Shown here: in pieces, positions 9,644 through 19,379 of the stretch
Position numbering within the stretch: position 1 is the stretch's first letter
How the letters are laid out: every line of letters starts with the position of its first letter
From: an uncultured bacterium
GTDB lineage: Bacteria; Cyanobacteriota; Vampirovibrionia; Gastranaerophilales; Gastranaerophilaceae
Assembly (NCBI GenBank): GCA_949296245.1
Contig: CASFNW010000008.1
Coordinates: 1 to 64,000 of the forward strand
DNA: 64,000 bases
Direction: 5' to 3'
Position numbers and translations under genes: made by a program
Notes under the pieces: generated by a model
Told to the model about the DNA's origin: nothing
Database searches by the model: none
Seen by the model: only the letters and a program-made list of their open reading frames with translations

Positions 9644-10309
9644 TTAATCCAACTTCCCTGTATTAAGCAGCTTTTCAACGTGTTCTATCATGATTTTGTG
9701 AATATCTTCTCTAGGAAGTGTTCCGTCTATGCTTACAAAATTGTACTCAGGCTTCATCTTGTTGTATTCTTCAAGACACTTTGCCTGATAAATTTTAAAA
9801 CTTTCATAAAAATCCGTGCTGAGCCCTATATCTCTGCCTGATTCCCAGTAATCAAGCCCTGTGGTGCCTATTACTCTTTTTAAAAGAATGTCAATCGGCA
9901 TATCAAGATAAAACACCAAATCCGGCTGAGGTGCATAATCATACAATTTTTTGACCCAGTCCATATTTAGTCCTCTTACAACATCTCTTGCAAATGCCGT
10001 ATAGGTGTATCTGTCTAACAGCACGACAAAGCCGGAATCCAGCGCCGGAATGATTGTGTTTTCAAGCCTGTCAGCAAAATCTGCCGCATACAAAAGGCTG
10101 AAAGTTGTGGCGTTTAGGAGGTTTCTGTCTTTTGCATCATCAATTACATTTGCAATAAGACGTGAGGTCTTCCACTCTGAAACCATACAGCCGTAGCTTT
10201 TATCCTCTATCCATCTTCTCAGTTTTTCTATCTGAGTGGATTTTCCGGAGCCGTCTGTGCCTTCTATTACTATCAATAAACCTTTATGGCTGTTTTTACC
10301 GTTTTCCAT
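9644..10309 (-). CDS. Thymidylate kinase-like protein (second of tandem pair)
   Basis: A P-loop nucleoside monophosphate kinase of the thymidylate kinase family, which converts dTMP to dTDP. The P-loop EGTDGSGKST is at residues 16-25 and the DRY motif appears as DRYTYTAFARD at about 113-123. The 221-residue length is normal. Its ATG overlaps the TGA of the upstream paralogue by one base (TGATG), so the two are translationally coupled. The paralogues are roughly 40-45% identical by eye. The DRY-motif follow-up (YTAxARD) differs from the usual DRYxxSxxAYQ, so one or both copies may act on another substrate or pair as a heterodimer; that is inference. Confidence 0.85.
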   Translation of the reverse strand: MENGKNSHKGLLIVIEGTDGSGKSTQIEKLRRWIEDKSYGCMVSEWKTSRLIANVIDDAKDRNLLNATTFSLLYAADFADRLENTIIPALDSGFVVLLDRYTYTAFARDVVRGLNMDWVKKLYDYAPQPDLVFYLDMPIDILLKRVIGTTGLDYWESGRDIGLSTDFYESFKIYQAKCLEEYNKMKPEYNFVSIDGTLPREDIHKIMIEHVEKLLNTGKLD

Positions 10310-10980
10310 CAGATATTAATTCCTTTTTTGCCTAAAATGTCAGTTACATACTGTCTCAGTTTTACCTGTTTTGAGTGGATTGTGTCATTTGCGTCTATTT
10401 TCACAAGTCCGAATTCATCCACCATATTTGAATATTCTTCATTCACCCTGTTTTGGAAAATCACATAGCTTTTATAGGGGTTGTTGCTGAGTTTTAAATC
10501 CATACCCGCTTCATAAAAAGAGGGTGCTCTGTTTGCGCAGATTCTCTCAAGAGAAATTTCTGCAGAAATATTGTAATAAAGCGTCAAATCTGGTTTTATA
10601 GCAAAACCGTAGAGGTTTCTTACCCAGTCCTTGTCTACACCTCTTGCAACATCACGGGCAAAAGCAGTATATACATACCTGTCAGCAAGAACAATAAACC
10701 CTGCTTTCATTGCGGGAATAATAATCTGCTCCAGCCTGTCCGCAAAATCTACGGCATGCAAAAGGCTGAAAGTTCTCGGGCTCAACAGATTCTTTTTCTT
10801 TGCTTTTTTGGTGGTCTGGGATATCAAATCAGAAGAATTCCATTCCGTAAAAATTACATCAAGATTCTTTGATTTCAGCCAGTCACGCAAAATTGCAAGC
10901 TGGGTGGACTTTCCGGAACCATCTATGCCCTCTACACATATTAATGTCCCCGGCAAATCATGGGGTTTGAATAATCTCAT
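10309..10980 (-). CDS. Thymidylate kinase-like protein (first of tandem pair)
   Basis: Paralogue of the next gene downstream, with P-loop EGIDGSGKST at residues 16-25 and DRYVYTAFARD at about 113-123. It shares the FSLLHAVDFADRLEQIIIPA block (FSLLYAADFADRLENTIIPA in the neighbour). The 223-residue length is typical of dTMP kinase. Its stop shares a base with the next start. The ATG at 10980 is preceded by GAGG about 10 nt upstream. Which of the pair is the essential thymidylate kinase cannot be decided from sequence alone. Confidence 0.87.
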   Translation of the reverse strand: MRLFKPHDLPGTLICVEGIDGSGKSTQLAILRDWLKSKNLDVIFTEWNSSDLISQTTKKAKKKNLLSPRTFSLLHAVDFADRLEQIIIPAMKAGFIVLADRYVYTAFARDVARGVDKDWVRNLYGFAIKPDLTLYYNISAEISLERICANRAPSFYEAGMDLKLSNNPYKSYVIFQNRVNEEYSNMVDEFGLVKIDANDTIHSKQVKLRQYVTDILGKKGINI

Positions 10981-11022
10981 TTTTTTAAGACCTCTAAATG
11001 CTCAATTATTTTACTTATATTA

Positions 11023-12678
11023 TCATATTTTTTGAAATATTAAAATTAAAGGTTCTGATTTTATTATTTGTTTTAAAGAATAGTTTTTCTTTATCCAATT
11101 GCAGGTACGCTCAGCATAAGCATTACAAAAGGCAGCTCTGTCAGTTTGAGAGGTGAATATTATGAAATAATCCGGTTTATTTTTTGAGTAGTGGTGTATT
11201 ATATTGTCTTCTCCAAAAGCGTAAAAAGAAATGTTTTCAAAATGATTGTAAAAATCATCAGTTTTTCTGTCAGTCAGGAAATTTATTATGGAATTTTCTC
11301 TTAAGATTACAATTTTGTCACGTTTGTTTGTATTTTTGTTTATGTAATCAATTATTAAATCAAAAAGCTTTTTATTATACTCTGTTGTATAGACAATACC
11401 TCTGCGGGTTTGAATTTTGTGCGTATAGTATTTAAAGTCTTTGAAATTAATACAAAAATTTGAAACTATTATTGCACCTAGTATAACAGCAAGTGTTTTG
11501 TATTTAGCTGAACTGTTTTGTTTAAAGTAATAATTGCAAATGACCGCTGTTATGCATACAGCATACAAAGGCAGAAAATACCGCCCGTACTGGGAAGTAT
11601 TTAAAAGAAACACGGATTTTATACCAAAAGCAAATGTCATTGCTGCTAAAAATAATATATCAGGATTGTTTTTTACTTCCTTTATCTTAAATATTACAAG
11701 AAGCAGTAAAAGCAAAGGAAAATAATGAAATACCAGTACTGTTGAAAAAATATCTGTTTTACTGAATATAAAAGTTAAAAAAGCAAATATAATGTACTCA
11801 ATGTATCTGATATTTTTGTTTTCAAAAAATCTGATTATCCGTAATACAGACATGAACATAACAGCAGAAAGTCCCATGAGAATAATTTCTCCGGCAAATT
11901 CTTTCAAAGAAAATGTCATTGTACCTTTGTAAAATTGATGCAAAAGCGGTTGATGTACGTACCTGTCCATAATTTGTACATAGTTTGAAAAATCTGAAAA
12001 CGTAAGTCCCTGCATTACAGGAATCAAAAACGAAATTAAAAGCGGTGCAAGCCAGAGTGCTATGCCAAAGCAGGCGGTTTTGATACAAGATTTCTTATAA
12101 AAAACAAGAAAAAGCATGGGAATTATGCAAAATGCATAATCAAATTTGTTTGCGAGTGCGATTCCCGAAAACAAAAATGATAAATACAAAAGATTTTTTT
12201 TATCAGATTTTATATAACCCAATGCACACAGTATACACAGACATACCGCACTCAATCCGTATACAGCAGCATAAGAATACGGTGTTATGAAATTTGCAAC
12301 AGAAGGGACTATTGCACATACAAAAAGTGTAAAAAGACCGAGCAAAATGCTGTAAAACCTGTTTACAAAATTTCTTGCTATAAAATAAATACTGATAAGG
12401 ATAATATAAGTATTGAAAAATCCGATAAAATTAAAGGTTTTAAGATTTATTCCCAGAATTTTTAAAAATAGCGCATTTAAAAGATATGACAGAGGGAAAT
12501 AAATAGAGAAAATATCTTTGTATAATATTTTGCCATTAAGTATTGCTTCCGGGATAATTGTTTCTCTGCCAAAATCAATATACAAATCCGTCATTTTGTA
12601 TTTAAAAAATACTGCTGAAATAACAAAAAGCAGGGTAATAAAAATTATCGGTTTGTATTCTTTTTTCAAAAATTCCAT
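11023..12678 (-). CDS. GT-C-type membrane glycosyltransferase (PMT/ArnT-like)
   Basis: A 551-residue protein with about ten to twelve hydrophobic helices and a short soluble C-terminal domain. Near the N-terminus, after the first helix, is DFGRETIIPEAILNGKILYKD (residues about 35-55, split here as DFGRE and NGKILYKDIF), the periplasmic loop carrying the catalytic-type Asp of GT-C (PMT_2/ArnT-like) enzymes that use polyprenyl-phosphate sugars. The acceptor is unknown; lipid A, glycan or protein are all possible. It starts 8 bases after the stop of its paralogue upstream, so the two form an operon. Confidence 0.75.
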   Translation of the reverse strand: MEFLKKEYKPIIFITLLFVISAVFFKYKMTDLYIDFGRETIIPEAILNGKILYKDIFSIYFPLSYLLNALFLKILGINLKTFNFIGFFNTYIILISIYFIARNFVNRFYSILLGLFTLFVCAIVPSVANFITPYSYAAVYGLSAVCLCILCALGYIKSDKKNLLYLSFLFSGIALANKFDYAFCIIPMLFLVFYKKSCIKTACFGIALWLAPLLISFLIPVMQGLTFSDFSNYVQIMDRYVHQPLLHQFYKGTMTFSLKEFAGEIILMGLSAVMFMSVLRIIRFFENKNIRYIEYIIFAFLTFIFSKTDIFSTVLVFHYFPLLLLLLVIFKIKEVKNNPDILFLAAMTFAFGIKSVFLLNTSQYGRYFLPLYAVCITAVICNYYFKQNSSAKYKTLAVILGAIIVSNFCINFKDFKYYTHKIQTRRGIVYTTEYNKKLFDLIIDYINKNTNKRDKIVILRENSIINFLTDRKTDDFYNHFENISFYAFGEDNIIHHYSKNKPDYFIIFTSQTDRAAFCNAYAERTCNWIKKNYSLKQIIKSEPLILIFQKI

Positions 12679-12686
12679 CCGGTTTG

Positions 12687-14381
12687 TCAGCCTTTTTTGT
12701 TTTTATAAATTAAAACATATTCATCAGCGTCTTTTGAATCTGTTTTTAGTGTTTCCTTGTAATTATTTTGTATGAATTTACAAACACCAGCTCCGTAAGT
12801 GCTGCAAAAGTCATAATTTCTGTTTTTGTTTCTGAAAATTATAAAATAATCCGGCATGTTTTTTGTATAAGCAGAGATGATTTTTTCTTCACCATAAGCG
12901 CAAAAAATAGCTTCATCAAAATGATTGTAAAAATTGACAGAGTTTCTTTGCGCAACAAAGTTTATTAAAGGTGCTGCTCCTAATACAACAACTGTTTCAT
13001 CCGATTTTGTGTTATTAATTACATAATCTAAAACAGAATTATAGCTTTGAGCTTCATCTTTTTGCGAGTATATAGTTCCTGCAGGAGTCTTTAGCGGCGT
13101 ATTTTTCACAATCAGTCCGGCGAGATTGAGCCTGAAAGAACATAGCCCAAGCAATACAACAATAAAAATTAAAGACTTTTGTAAGTATGTTTGATATTCA
13201 GGTTTAAAACAGTATTTATAAAGTATTATAAACAAAGCAACAACCAAAAGCGGCAAAAAATATCTTCCGTAAAAATTGTTTGCAAGATACCAGAAACATT
13301 TTGAGGAGATAACAATCGATGACAAAACAACAATAACAACAGGTTTATCATTTATTATTTCCTTAATTTTTATGCTAAACAAAACAAGAACAAGAACCGG
13401 CATATAAGAAACAGCTTCATATACACAAAATCCGATAAATTTTATACAGCATAAACACAGCATAAATAATACTGCAGTAAATAAAAATAATAAATACCGG
13501 TATACTTTATTATTTGAAGTATCAGCTTTTTTTAATATAAAAAATGCAGCGGCTGTTATTGAAAAAATCGCAAAAAAGTTTTTTAAAGAAGTGATAAACG
13601 CACTTATGTCAAAATAAAATGATGCTGCATACACTTTTTGTAAATAAGGCTGATGTACAAAGTTTTTCAAAATTTCTATGTAATTTGCAATATCTACGAC
13701 GCTAAGCCCCTGCAAAAGAAGTATAAAAAGACATATAACAGGCACTGTAAGAAAGCTCAGCACAGCATATAAAAATTTTTTTGCCTCAGGTTTTGCAAGG
13801 GAAAAAGTAATAAATAAAACAAATGAGAACAGAATATATTCGTATTTGCAAGAAGCCGCTATACCGGAACAGAAAAATGCAAGACAAAGAGGTATTTTTT
13901 CAGAAGTATTGTTATATTTTATAAAAAACAGTATGGAAAATATTACCGCACACAGCCCATACACAATACCGTAAGAATACGGGGTAAGATAATTCATAAG
14001 ACCTGTGTAAAAACAACAGTAAAACATTATAAAAAGGCTTATTGCAAGTGATAAATTCCTGTTTAAAAATTCTCTTGAAAGAAGATAAATTCCGGATATT
14101 ATTGCAAATGCATTTATTGCTCCTGCAGTATAAAAAACATTCAAATTCTGTCCGAATATTTTTATTAAAAGCGCATTGAATAAATAAGAAAACGGACAGA
14201 TAAATGTATTAAAAATATCTTTATAAAGAATACCTCCGTCTGATATTAAAGATGAAAAATATGCCTCTCTGCCAAAGTCCGTATAAAGACTGAACATTTT
14301 ATGCCTGAACAAAAACACGTTCAGAAGAAACAGCACAAAGATTATCAGCAAACTCTTGTATTCTTGTTTTAACAAATTCAT
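12687..14381 (-). CDS. GT-C-type membrane glycosyltransferase, paralogue
   Basis: Paralogue of the following gene with the same layout: a first helix, then DFGREAYFSSLISDGGILYKD (key residues DFGRE and GGILYKDIF), many membrane helices and a soluble C-terminus ending in a segment (FVAQRNSVNFYNHFDE) that matches FLTDRKTDDFYNHFEN in the neighbour. An ATG at 14417 is also in frame, but a TTGCAT-17-TAAAAT promoter (14389-14417) would lie inside that longer version. TAAAAT ends 7 nt before the ATG at 14381, so I choose 14381 (564 residues) and a leaderless mRNA. Substrate unknown. Confidence 0.75.
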   Translation of the reverse strand: MNLLKQEYKSLLIIFVLFLLNVFLFRHKMFSLYTDFGREAYFSSLISDGGILYKDIFNTFICPFSYLFNALLIKIFGQNLNVFYTAGAINAFAIISGIYLLSREFLNRNLSLAISLFIMFYCCFYTGLMNYLTPYSYGIVYGLCAVIFSILFFIKYNNTSEKIPLCLAFFCSGIAASCKYEYILFSFVLFITFSLAKPEAKKFLYAVLSFLTVPVICLFILLLQGLSVVDIANYIEILKNFVHQPYLQKVYAASFYFDISAFITSLKNFFAIFSITAAAFFILKKADTSNNKVYRYLLFLFTAVLFMLCLCCIKFIGFCVYEAVSYMPVLVLVLFSIKIKEIINDKPVVIVVLSSIVISSKCFWYLANNFYGRYFLPLLVVALFIILYKYCFKPEYQTYLQKSLIFIVVLLGLCSFRLNLAGLIVKNTPLKTPAGTIYSQKDEAQSYNSVLDYVINNTKSDETVVVLGAAPLINFVAQRNSVNFYNHFDEAIFCAYGEEKIISAYTKNMPDYFIIFRNKNRNYDFCSTYGAGVCKFIQNNYKETLKTDSKDADEYVLIYKNKKG

Positions 14382-14388
14382 AGACTTT

Positions 14389-14417
14389 ATTTTATCAAGC
14401 GTGAATAATGCATGCAA
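14389..14417 (-). promoter_or_regulatory. Promoter for tandem GT-C genes (leaderless)
   Basis: On the minus strand, TTGCAT (14412-14417) is separated by 17 nt from TAAAAT (14389-14394), which ends 7 nt before the ATG at 14381. This is the best-formed -35/-10 pair among the leaderless candidates. Confidence 0.6.
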
Positions 14418-14446
14418 TCGGCTTGCAATTTTTGTAATTTTTATTC

Positions 14447-15238
14447 ATGATTGCAATAAGAATTATGTTTGGCAGAAAAAAACAAAAAATTGAACAGGTT
14501 AGACTAAATAAGTTTATTGCTTCCTCAGGATTGTGTTCCAGAAGAAAAGCCGATGAACTTATAGAAAGCGGTGCCGTAAAAGTCAACGGAAAAACCGTAA
14601 CAGAACTCGGCTTTAGTGTTACGGCAAAAGATAAAGTCCTTGTAAACGGCCAGCCGTTAAAAAAAGCTAATCTGATTTACGTAAAATACTATAAACCGGC
14701 AGGTTATATTACAACAATGAACGATGAAAAGGGCAGAAAAACTATTTATGATATTCTCCCGCCGGAGTTAAAAGAACTAAAACCTGTCGGTCGTCTTGAT
14801 AAGGATTCTACGGGCCTTCTTATTTTGACAAATGACGGTGATTTTATAAATAAAATGACCCACCCTTCCGTAAAAATACCCAAAATATACAGAGTCTGTG
14901 CAGAAGGAAGAATGAACTCACAGCATCTTTTGCAGATGGCAAAAGGTATCGAAATAGAACAGGGAAAAATCGCTTATGCAGATTCTTCTATAATAGAATA
15001 TGACGGAAAAAACACTGTTCTTCAGATTATTCTGTATCAGGGAATGAACAGGCAAATCAGAAAAATGCTGGATTCTCTTGGGTTTCCGGTTATTTCGCTA
15101 AAAAGAATCTCTCACGGTACAATAAATATACAGGGGTTGAAAAAAGGCCAGTTTAAATATATTAAACCAAGAGAAATTTCTGATTTGATAAAACAAATAC
15201 AGAAACTTGAAAGACAAAATGAAAAGGATAAACGATAA
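14447..15238 (+). CDS. RluB/RsuA-family pseudouridine synthase
   Basis: Modifies uridine to pseudouridine in rRNA. An N-terminal S4 RNA-binding domain (VRLNKFIASSGLCSRRKADELI, about residues 17-38) is followed by the catalytic domain with the family motif GRLDKDSTGLL (about 116-126, catalytic Asp in RLD) and the C-terminal GMNRQIRKML segment. It has 263 residues; a second ATG at 14465 would remove six. The stop overlaps the bioD start by one base (TAATG), so bioD is translationally coupled. It is divergent from the GT-C genes. RluB versus RsuA specificity is not settled here. Confidence 0.9.
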   Translation: MIAIRIMFGRKKQKIEQVRLNKFIASSGLCSRRKADELIESGAVKVNGKTVTELGFSVTAKDKVLVNGQPLKKANLIYVKYYKPAGYITTMNDEKGRKTIYDILPPELKELKPVGRLDKDSTGLLILTNDGDFINKMTHPSVKIPKIYRVCAEGRMNSQHLLQMAKGIEIEQGKIAYADSSIIEYDGKNTVLQIILYQGMNRQIRKMLDSLGFPVISLKRISHGTINIQGLKKGQFKYIKPREISDLIKQIQKLERQNEKDKR

Positions 15239-15960
15239 TGCAGGTTTTTGTGACAGGTACAGATACTGATATCGGGAAAACCGTAATTACAGCCGGATTG
15301 GCAGCCGTAATGCAGTCTCTCGGATACAAAGCCGGCGTGTATAAGCCTTTTCAAAGCGGTGCTGAAGAAAAAAACGGATTTTTGATTTCTCCGGATTTGT
15401 CTTATGTAAAACAGCTTGATTTTTATGTGGAAACGCTGTGCACGTATCTTCTAAAACCGCCGACAGCGCCGTATATCGCAGCGGAAATTGACGGAGTCAA
15501 TATAAATCTTTCAGCTGTCAGACGGGATTTTGAGACAATGAAACAGACCTGCGAAGTTATGCTTGTCGAGGGTGCAGGCGGGTTGATGGTGCCTGTTACA
15601 AAAGATGAACTGATGGTTGATGTTGCAAAAATGCTCGATATTCCTGTAGTAATTGTAGTAAGACCTAATCTCGGAACTATCAATCATACTTTGCTTACAA
15701 TAAATCAGGCAAAAGCAGCCGGTCTTGATATTGCAGGTGTTATTATAAACAGATATCCCTTGCATACGAATGATATAGCAATAAAAACAGCACCGAGACT
15801 TATAGAAGAATATTCTGATGTTGAAATTCTCGGTATAGTCCCTGAAATCCCGGATTTTCAGTATGTTAAACCGGGCGCATTGATTAATATTTTTGTTAAC
15901 AGCGTAGATATTGAAAAAATATTCAGAATAAAAATACCGAAGCTGAATCTTTCTTTGTAA
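15238..15960 (+). CDS. bioD: Dethiobiotin synthetase
   Basis: ATP-dependent carboxylase that closes the ureido ring of dethiobiotin in biotin synthesis. The P-loop FVTGTDTDIGKT (residues 4-15) and the second nucleotide motif VEGAGGLMVPV (about 110-120) are diagnostic. The 240-residue length is normal. It overlaps the pseudouridine synthase gene by one base. No bioB, bioA or bioF is adjacent; the radical-SAM gene at 49.9 kb is HydE, not BioB. The end of the coding sequence forms one arm of a terminator hairpin. Confidence 0.96.
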   Translation: MQVFVTGTDTDIGKTVITAGLAAVMQSLGYKAGVYKPFQSGAEEKNGFLISPDLSYVKQLDFYVETLCTYLLKPPTAPYIAAEIDGVNINLSAVRRDFETMKQTCEVMLVEGAGGLMVPVTKDELMVDVAKMLDIPVVIVVRPNLGTINHTLLTINQAKAAGLDIAGVIINRYPLHTNDIAIKTAPRLIEEYSDVEILGIVPEIPDFQYVKPGALINIFVNSVDIEKIFRIKIPKLNLSL

Positions 15961-15973
15961 CTCCGGTATTTTT
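15930..15973. terminator. Bidirectional terminator between bioD and pbp
   Basis: AAAAATACCG (15930-15939, inside the last codons of bioD) pairs perfectly with CGGTATTTTT (15964-15973). It sits between convergent genes and carries A/T runs for both directions. The 24-base loop is long, so strength is uncertain. Confidence 0.55.
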
Positions 15974-15987
15974 ATTAGTCTATAATT

Positions 15988-18084
15988 TTATTGTCTGCCC
16001 GGCATAGGCGGCACAGGGGGTTCTGCGGGTGTAACAGGCTGCAGCGAAGGCATTGGTTTTAGAGCCGGCTGAGATGATGATTTTGCAGGTTCTAAAAATG
16101 TATTGTTAAATGACACCGGATTTTGTGTTTGAGCGGCTTGCTGAGAATTTATCATATCGCCGTTTATATCACCGTTAGACGGTATTTCCGGTTTGGGCGG
16201 TTCTTCTGTAAGGTCTTCGTCTTTTATCGTTTTAGCCGCACCTGTAGCATATCTTTTAAGCTCAATTTCCGGATAATCAAAATCAGAATTCCCGAATTTT
16301 TGTGTTGCCACTTTCATTGTTGCTTTCCATATTGCTGCAGGAATTGTACTTCCGTATACGCTGCCCATTTTGGAGTTGTCATCATTACCAACCCAGACAC
16401 CTGTGACAACATCAGGTGTATAACCATAGAATGAGGCGTCTTTGTTGTCATCTGTTGTTCCTGTTTTGCCGGCCGCGGGTTTGCCTATTGATGCAGAACG
16501 GCCTGTTCCGTTTTCAACAACAGTTTTTAGCATTGCCGTAACCACAGCCGCAGTATTCATATTTAATACTTTCATTACACGTGTTTTTGGCGCCTGATAA
16601 ATCACTTTACCGCGTGAAGTCTCTACTCTTTCTATTGCATAAGGTTTTACTTTAAATCCGCCGTTTGCAAAAGCACCGTATGCTACAGTCATTTCATATA
16701 ATTTTACACCGTTAGATCCGAGTGCAATTGTCATATCATATTCTATTGGTGTTGTTATACCCAGAGAACGAGCTACACCTATAACAGATCGCACGCCGAC
16801 ATCTTGTATAAGTCTGGCAGCCATAACATTGGAAGACAGCATTAACCCCATAAACAAAGGCATTCTTCCTCTGTATCTGTTATTGTAATTATGCGGTTTC
16901 CATCCGTTTATATTAACCGGAGTGTCATCAAGTATATCATTAGGCCCCCAGCCTTTTTCTATAGCCGCTGCATATACAAACGGTTTAAACGCAGAACCGG
17001 GAGGTCTTATAGATTGAGTTACACGGTCGTACTGGCTCTTGAAGTAATTTTTACCGCCGATATAGACATATATTTCTCCGGTTATAGGAGAAAAGGAAAA
17101 TACAGCAGCCTGCCTGTTTCCGACCTGTCCATTTATTGCATCTTCTGCAGCTTTTTGAGCCGCATAATTTAGTGTTGTTATGACTTTGTAACCGCCCTGA
17201 GAAATTTCTGTCTCATCAAAGCCCAGTTCTTCAAGCTCTTTCATAGCATAATCAACAAAATATGGTGCTCTGTTTAATGAATAAATATTAGGATTCGGAT
17301 TTAAATGCAGTTTTTCTTCAGTAGCCTGTTTATACTGTTCTTTTGTAATATATCTCATCTTGAGCATTCTGCCCAAAACCTGATTTCTGCGTTCTATTGC
17401 GAGTTTTTTATCATTGTATGGTGAATAAACAGACGGAGCCTGCGGCAAACCTGCAATAAGCGCACTTTCTGCCAGTGTTAAATCTTTCAGCGGTTTGTTA
17501 AAATATATCTGTGCCGCACCGGCCACGCCGTAAGCACCGGAGCCAAGATAGACATTATTTAAATACATTTCAAGAATTTTGTCTTTGGGAATAGTTTTTT
17601 CTATTCTTGCCGCAACAATAAACTCTTTTATCTTTCTGTCAAAAGTCTTTTCATTGCTCAAAAACAGTATCCTTGCAAGCTGCTGTGTAATTGTGCTTGC
17701 ACCTTGTGAAAGGCTGCCTGTTGTAATGTTTACTATCATTGAGCGGAGTACACCTATCGGGTCATATCCGTGGTGATGATAAAAGTTTTTGTCCTCCGTT
17801 GCGATGATTGCATTTTTAATGTTATCAGGAACGTCTTTTATATCCACTTTTTCGAACTTATATGCGGTAAATGTTTTTATAACCTCGTCATCAGCGGAAT
17901 ACAGCTTTGTAACCACATTCGGCTTAAAATCTTCCAGATGCTGTATGGGAGGCTGTGAAGATAAAAACAGATTCACACCGATAAAACCCGCAAGCATAAA
18001 AGAAAAAAGCATTATAAAAAATTGTCTCATAGGTCCGATGTTTTTAGGATTTTTAAATTTCTTAGGCATTTCAAACTCTGACAT
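15988..18084 (-). CDS. mrcA: Class A penicillin-binding protein 1A
   Basis: Bifunctional peptidoglycan glycosyltransferase/transpeptidase anchored in the inner membrane. One N-terminal helix (about residues 22-44) precedes a GT51 domain with EDKNFYHHHGYDP (about 97-109) and QGASTITQQLAR (about 127-138). The transpeptidase domain has SxxK as SAFK in RPPGSAFKPFVYA, SxN as SSN, and KTGT. The C-terminus is a Pro/Gln/Ser-rich tail of about 80 residues. The 698-residue length is ordinary for PBP1A; the gene symbol is by analogy. It is followed on the same strand side by the convergent bioD terminator. Confidence 0.93.
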   Translation of the reverse strand: MSEFEMPKKFKNPKNIGPMRQFFIMLFSFMLAGFIGVNLFLSSQPPIQHLEDFKPNVVTKLYSADDEVIKTFTAYKFEKVDIKDVPDNIKNAIIATEDKNFYHHHGYDPIGVLRSMIVNITTGSLSQGASTITQQLARILFLSNEKTFDRKIKEFIVAARIEKTIPKDKILEMYLNNVYLGSGAYGVAGAAQIYFNKPLKDLTLAESALIAGLPQAPSVYSPYNDKKLAIERRNQVLGRMLKMRYITKEQYKQATEEKLHLNPNPNIYSLNRAPYFVDYAMKELEELGFDETEISQGGYKVITTLNYAAQKAAEDAINGQVGNRQAAVFSFSPITGEIYVYIGGKNYFKSQYDRVTQSIRPPGSAFKPFVYAAAIEKGWGPNDILDDTPVNINGWKPHNYNNRYRGRMPLFMGLMLSSNVMAARLIQDVGVRSVIGVARSLGITTPIEYDMTIALGSNGVKLYEMTVAYGAFANGGFKVKPYAIERVETSRGKVIYQAPKTRVMKVLNMNTAAVVTAMLKTVVENGTGRSASIGKPAAGKTGTTDDNKDASFYGYTPDVVTGVWVGNDDNSKMGSVYGSTIPAAIWKATMKVATQKFGNSDFDYPEIELKRYATGAAKTIKDEDLTEEPPKPEIPSNGDINGDMINSQQAAQTQNPVSFNNTFLEPAKSSSQPALKPMPSLQPVTPAEPPVPPMPGRQ

Positions 18085-18175
18085 AAATTATTTCCATAAC
18101 TAAACGTATAGCCGTATTCTAGCAAATAAAATATATAAATACAATGCGCACAAATTATCCGGCTCTTATTATTGT

Positions 18176-19306
18176 TTATACGGCTTTTAAGACTTTAGGC
18201 AATTCTTTTTTTATTATTTCGACAATTCTTTTGCTTGCCAGACCATCACCGTAGGGGTTAATTGCTTCTGACATTTTTTTGTATTCCTTTTCGTCATCAA
18301 GAAGCTTTTGTACTTCATTTACAATAGTATCTTTGTCTGTGCCGGCAAGTTTTACCGTGCCGTATTCTACAGCTTCGGGGCGTTCAGTTGTACTTCTCAA
18401 AACTATAACAGGCTTGCCTAAAGACGGCGCCTCCTCCTGTACACCTCCTGAATCCGTCATTATTATGTGAGATTCTTTCATCAGAGTGGAAAACGGAGCA
18501 TATTCCATAGGGTCGATTAAATGAATTCTTTCTTTGTTGCCTAAAAGCTCTTTTACCGGCTTTTGAACATTCGGATTCAAATGAACGGGATAGACTACCT
18601 GTATATTCTTGTTTTTTTCAACAAGTTCCAGAACGGCTTTACAGATATTTCTTATAGGCTCGCCAAAATTTTCACGCCTGTGGGAGGTTAATAAAATCGT
18701 TTTCGAATCAGGATTTAGCCCGATATAGCTTAAATCCGCTTTGTTATTTTTAACGGTATGCAAAAGCGCATCTATCACGGTGTTGCCTGTTTTGTAAATA
18801 TGTTCTTCAGGTATTGCTGATTTAACAAGATTCTGTACACTTGTATCAGTAGGTGCAAAATGGTATGTGCATACAGCATCAGCAAAAACCCTGTTTATCT
18901 CTTCCGGAAACGGATAGTATTTGTCAAAAGTTCTTAAGCCTGCTTCGACATGTCCTACGGGAATCTTAGCATAAAAAGCAGACAATGCCGCAGCCATAGA
19001 TGTAGTTGTATCACCATGGACAAGAACAATATCAGGCTTGCTTTTTTCAAAAACATCTTTCATTAATAAAAGCACATCCGATGTAATTGTCCACAAGTCC
19101 TGATTAGGTTTCATTATGTTTAAGTCAAAATCAGGTTTTATATCAAACAAAGATAACACCTGATCCAGCATCTGTCTGTGCTGAGCTGTTACGCAGACAA
19201 TGCTTTGTATTTCGTCGGGATATTTTTCCAGTTCTTTTACAACAGGAGCCATCTTTATAGCTTCAGGACGTGTGCCGAATACCGTTAATACTTTTATCTT
19301 AGACAT
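18176..19306 (-). CDS. wecB: UDP-N-acetylglucosamine 2-epimerase (non-hydrolysing)
   Basis: Interconverts UDP-GlcNAc and UDP-ManNAc for surface polysaccharides. The N-terminal VFGTRPEAIKMAPVV (about residues 9-23), central HRRENFG (about 205) and TDSGGVQEEAPSLGKPV (about 280-296) signatures are clear. The 376-residue length is normal. It stands 91 bases upstream of the pbp gene and 73 bases after surE, so no tight operon is evident. No other wec genes are in the window; the ManNAc product may feed a polysaccharide locus elsewhere. Confidence 0.95.
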   Translation of the reverse strand: MSKIKVLTVFGTRPEAIKMAPVVKELEKYPDEIQSIVCVTAQHRQMLDQVLSLFDIKPDFDLNIMKPNQDLWTITSDVLLLMKDVFEKSKPDIVLVHGDTTTSMAAALSAFYAKIPVGHVEAGLRTFDKYYPFPEEINRVFADAVCTYHFAPTDTSVQNLVKSAIPEEHIYKTGNTVIDALLHTVKNNKADLSYIGLNPDSKTILLTSHRRENFGEPIRNICKAVLELVEKNKNIQVVYPVHLNPNVQKPVKELLGNKERIHLIDPMEYAPFSTLMKESHIIMTDSGGVQEEAPSLGKPVIVLRSTTERPEAVEYGTVKLAGTDKDTIVNEVQKLLDDEKEYKKMSEAINPYGDGLASKRIVEIIKKELPKVLKAV

Positions 19307-19379
19307 AAAATAATATCCTCAAATCAATTTGATTTAAGGATATTATATTGCAAATAAGTTTTTTATGAAATAAAATATC

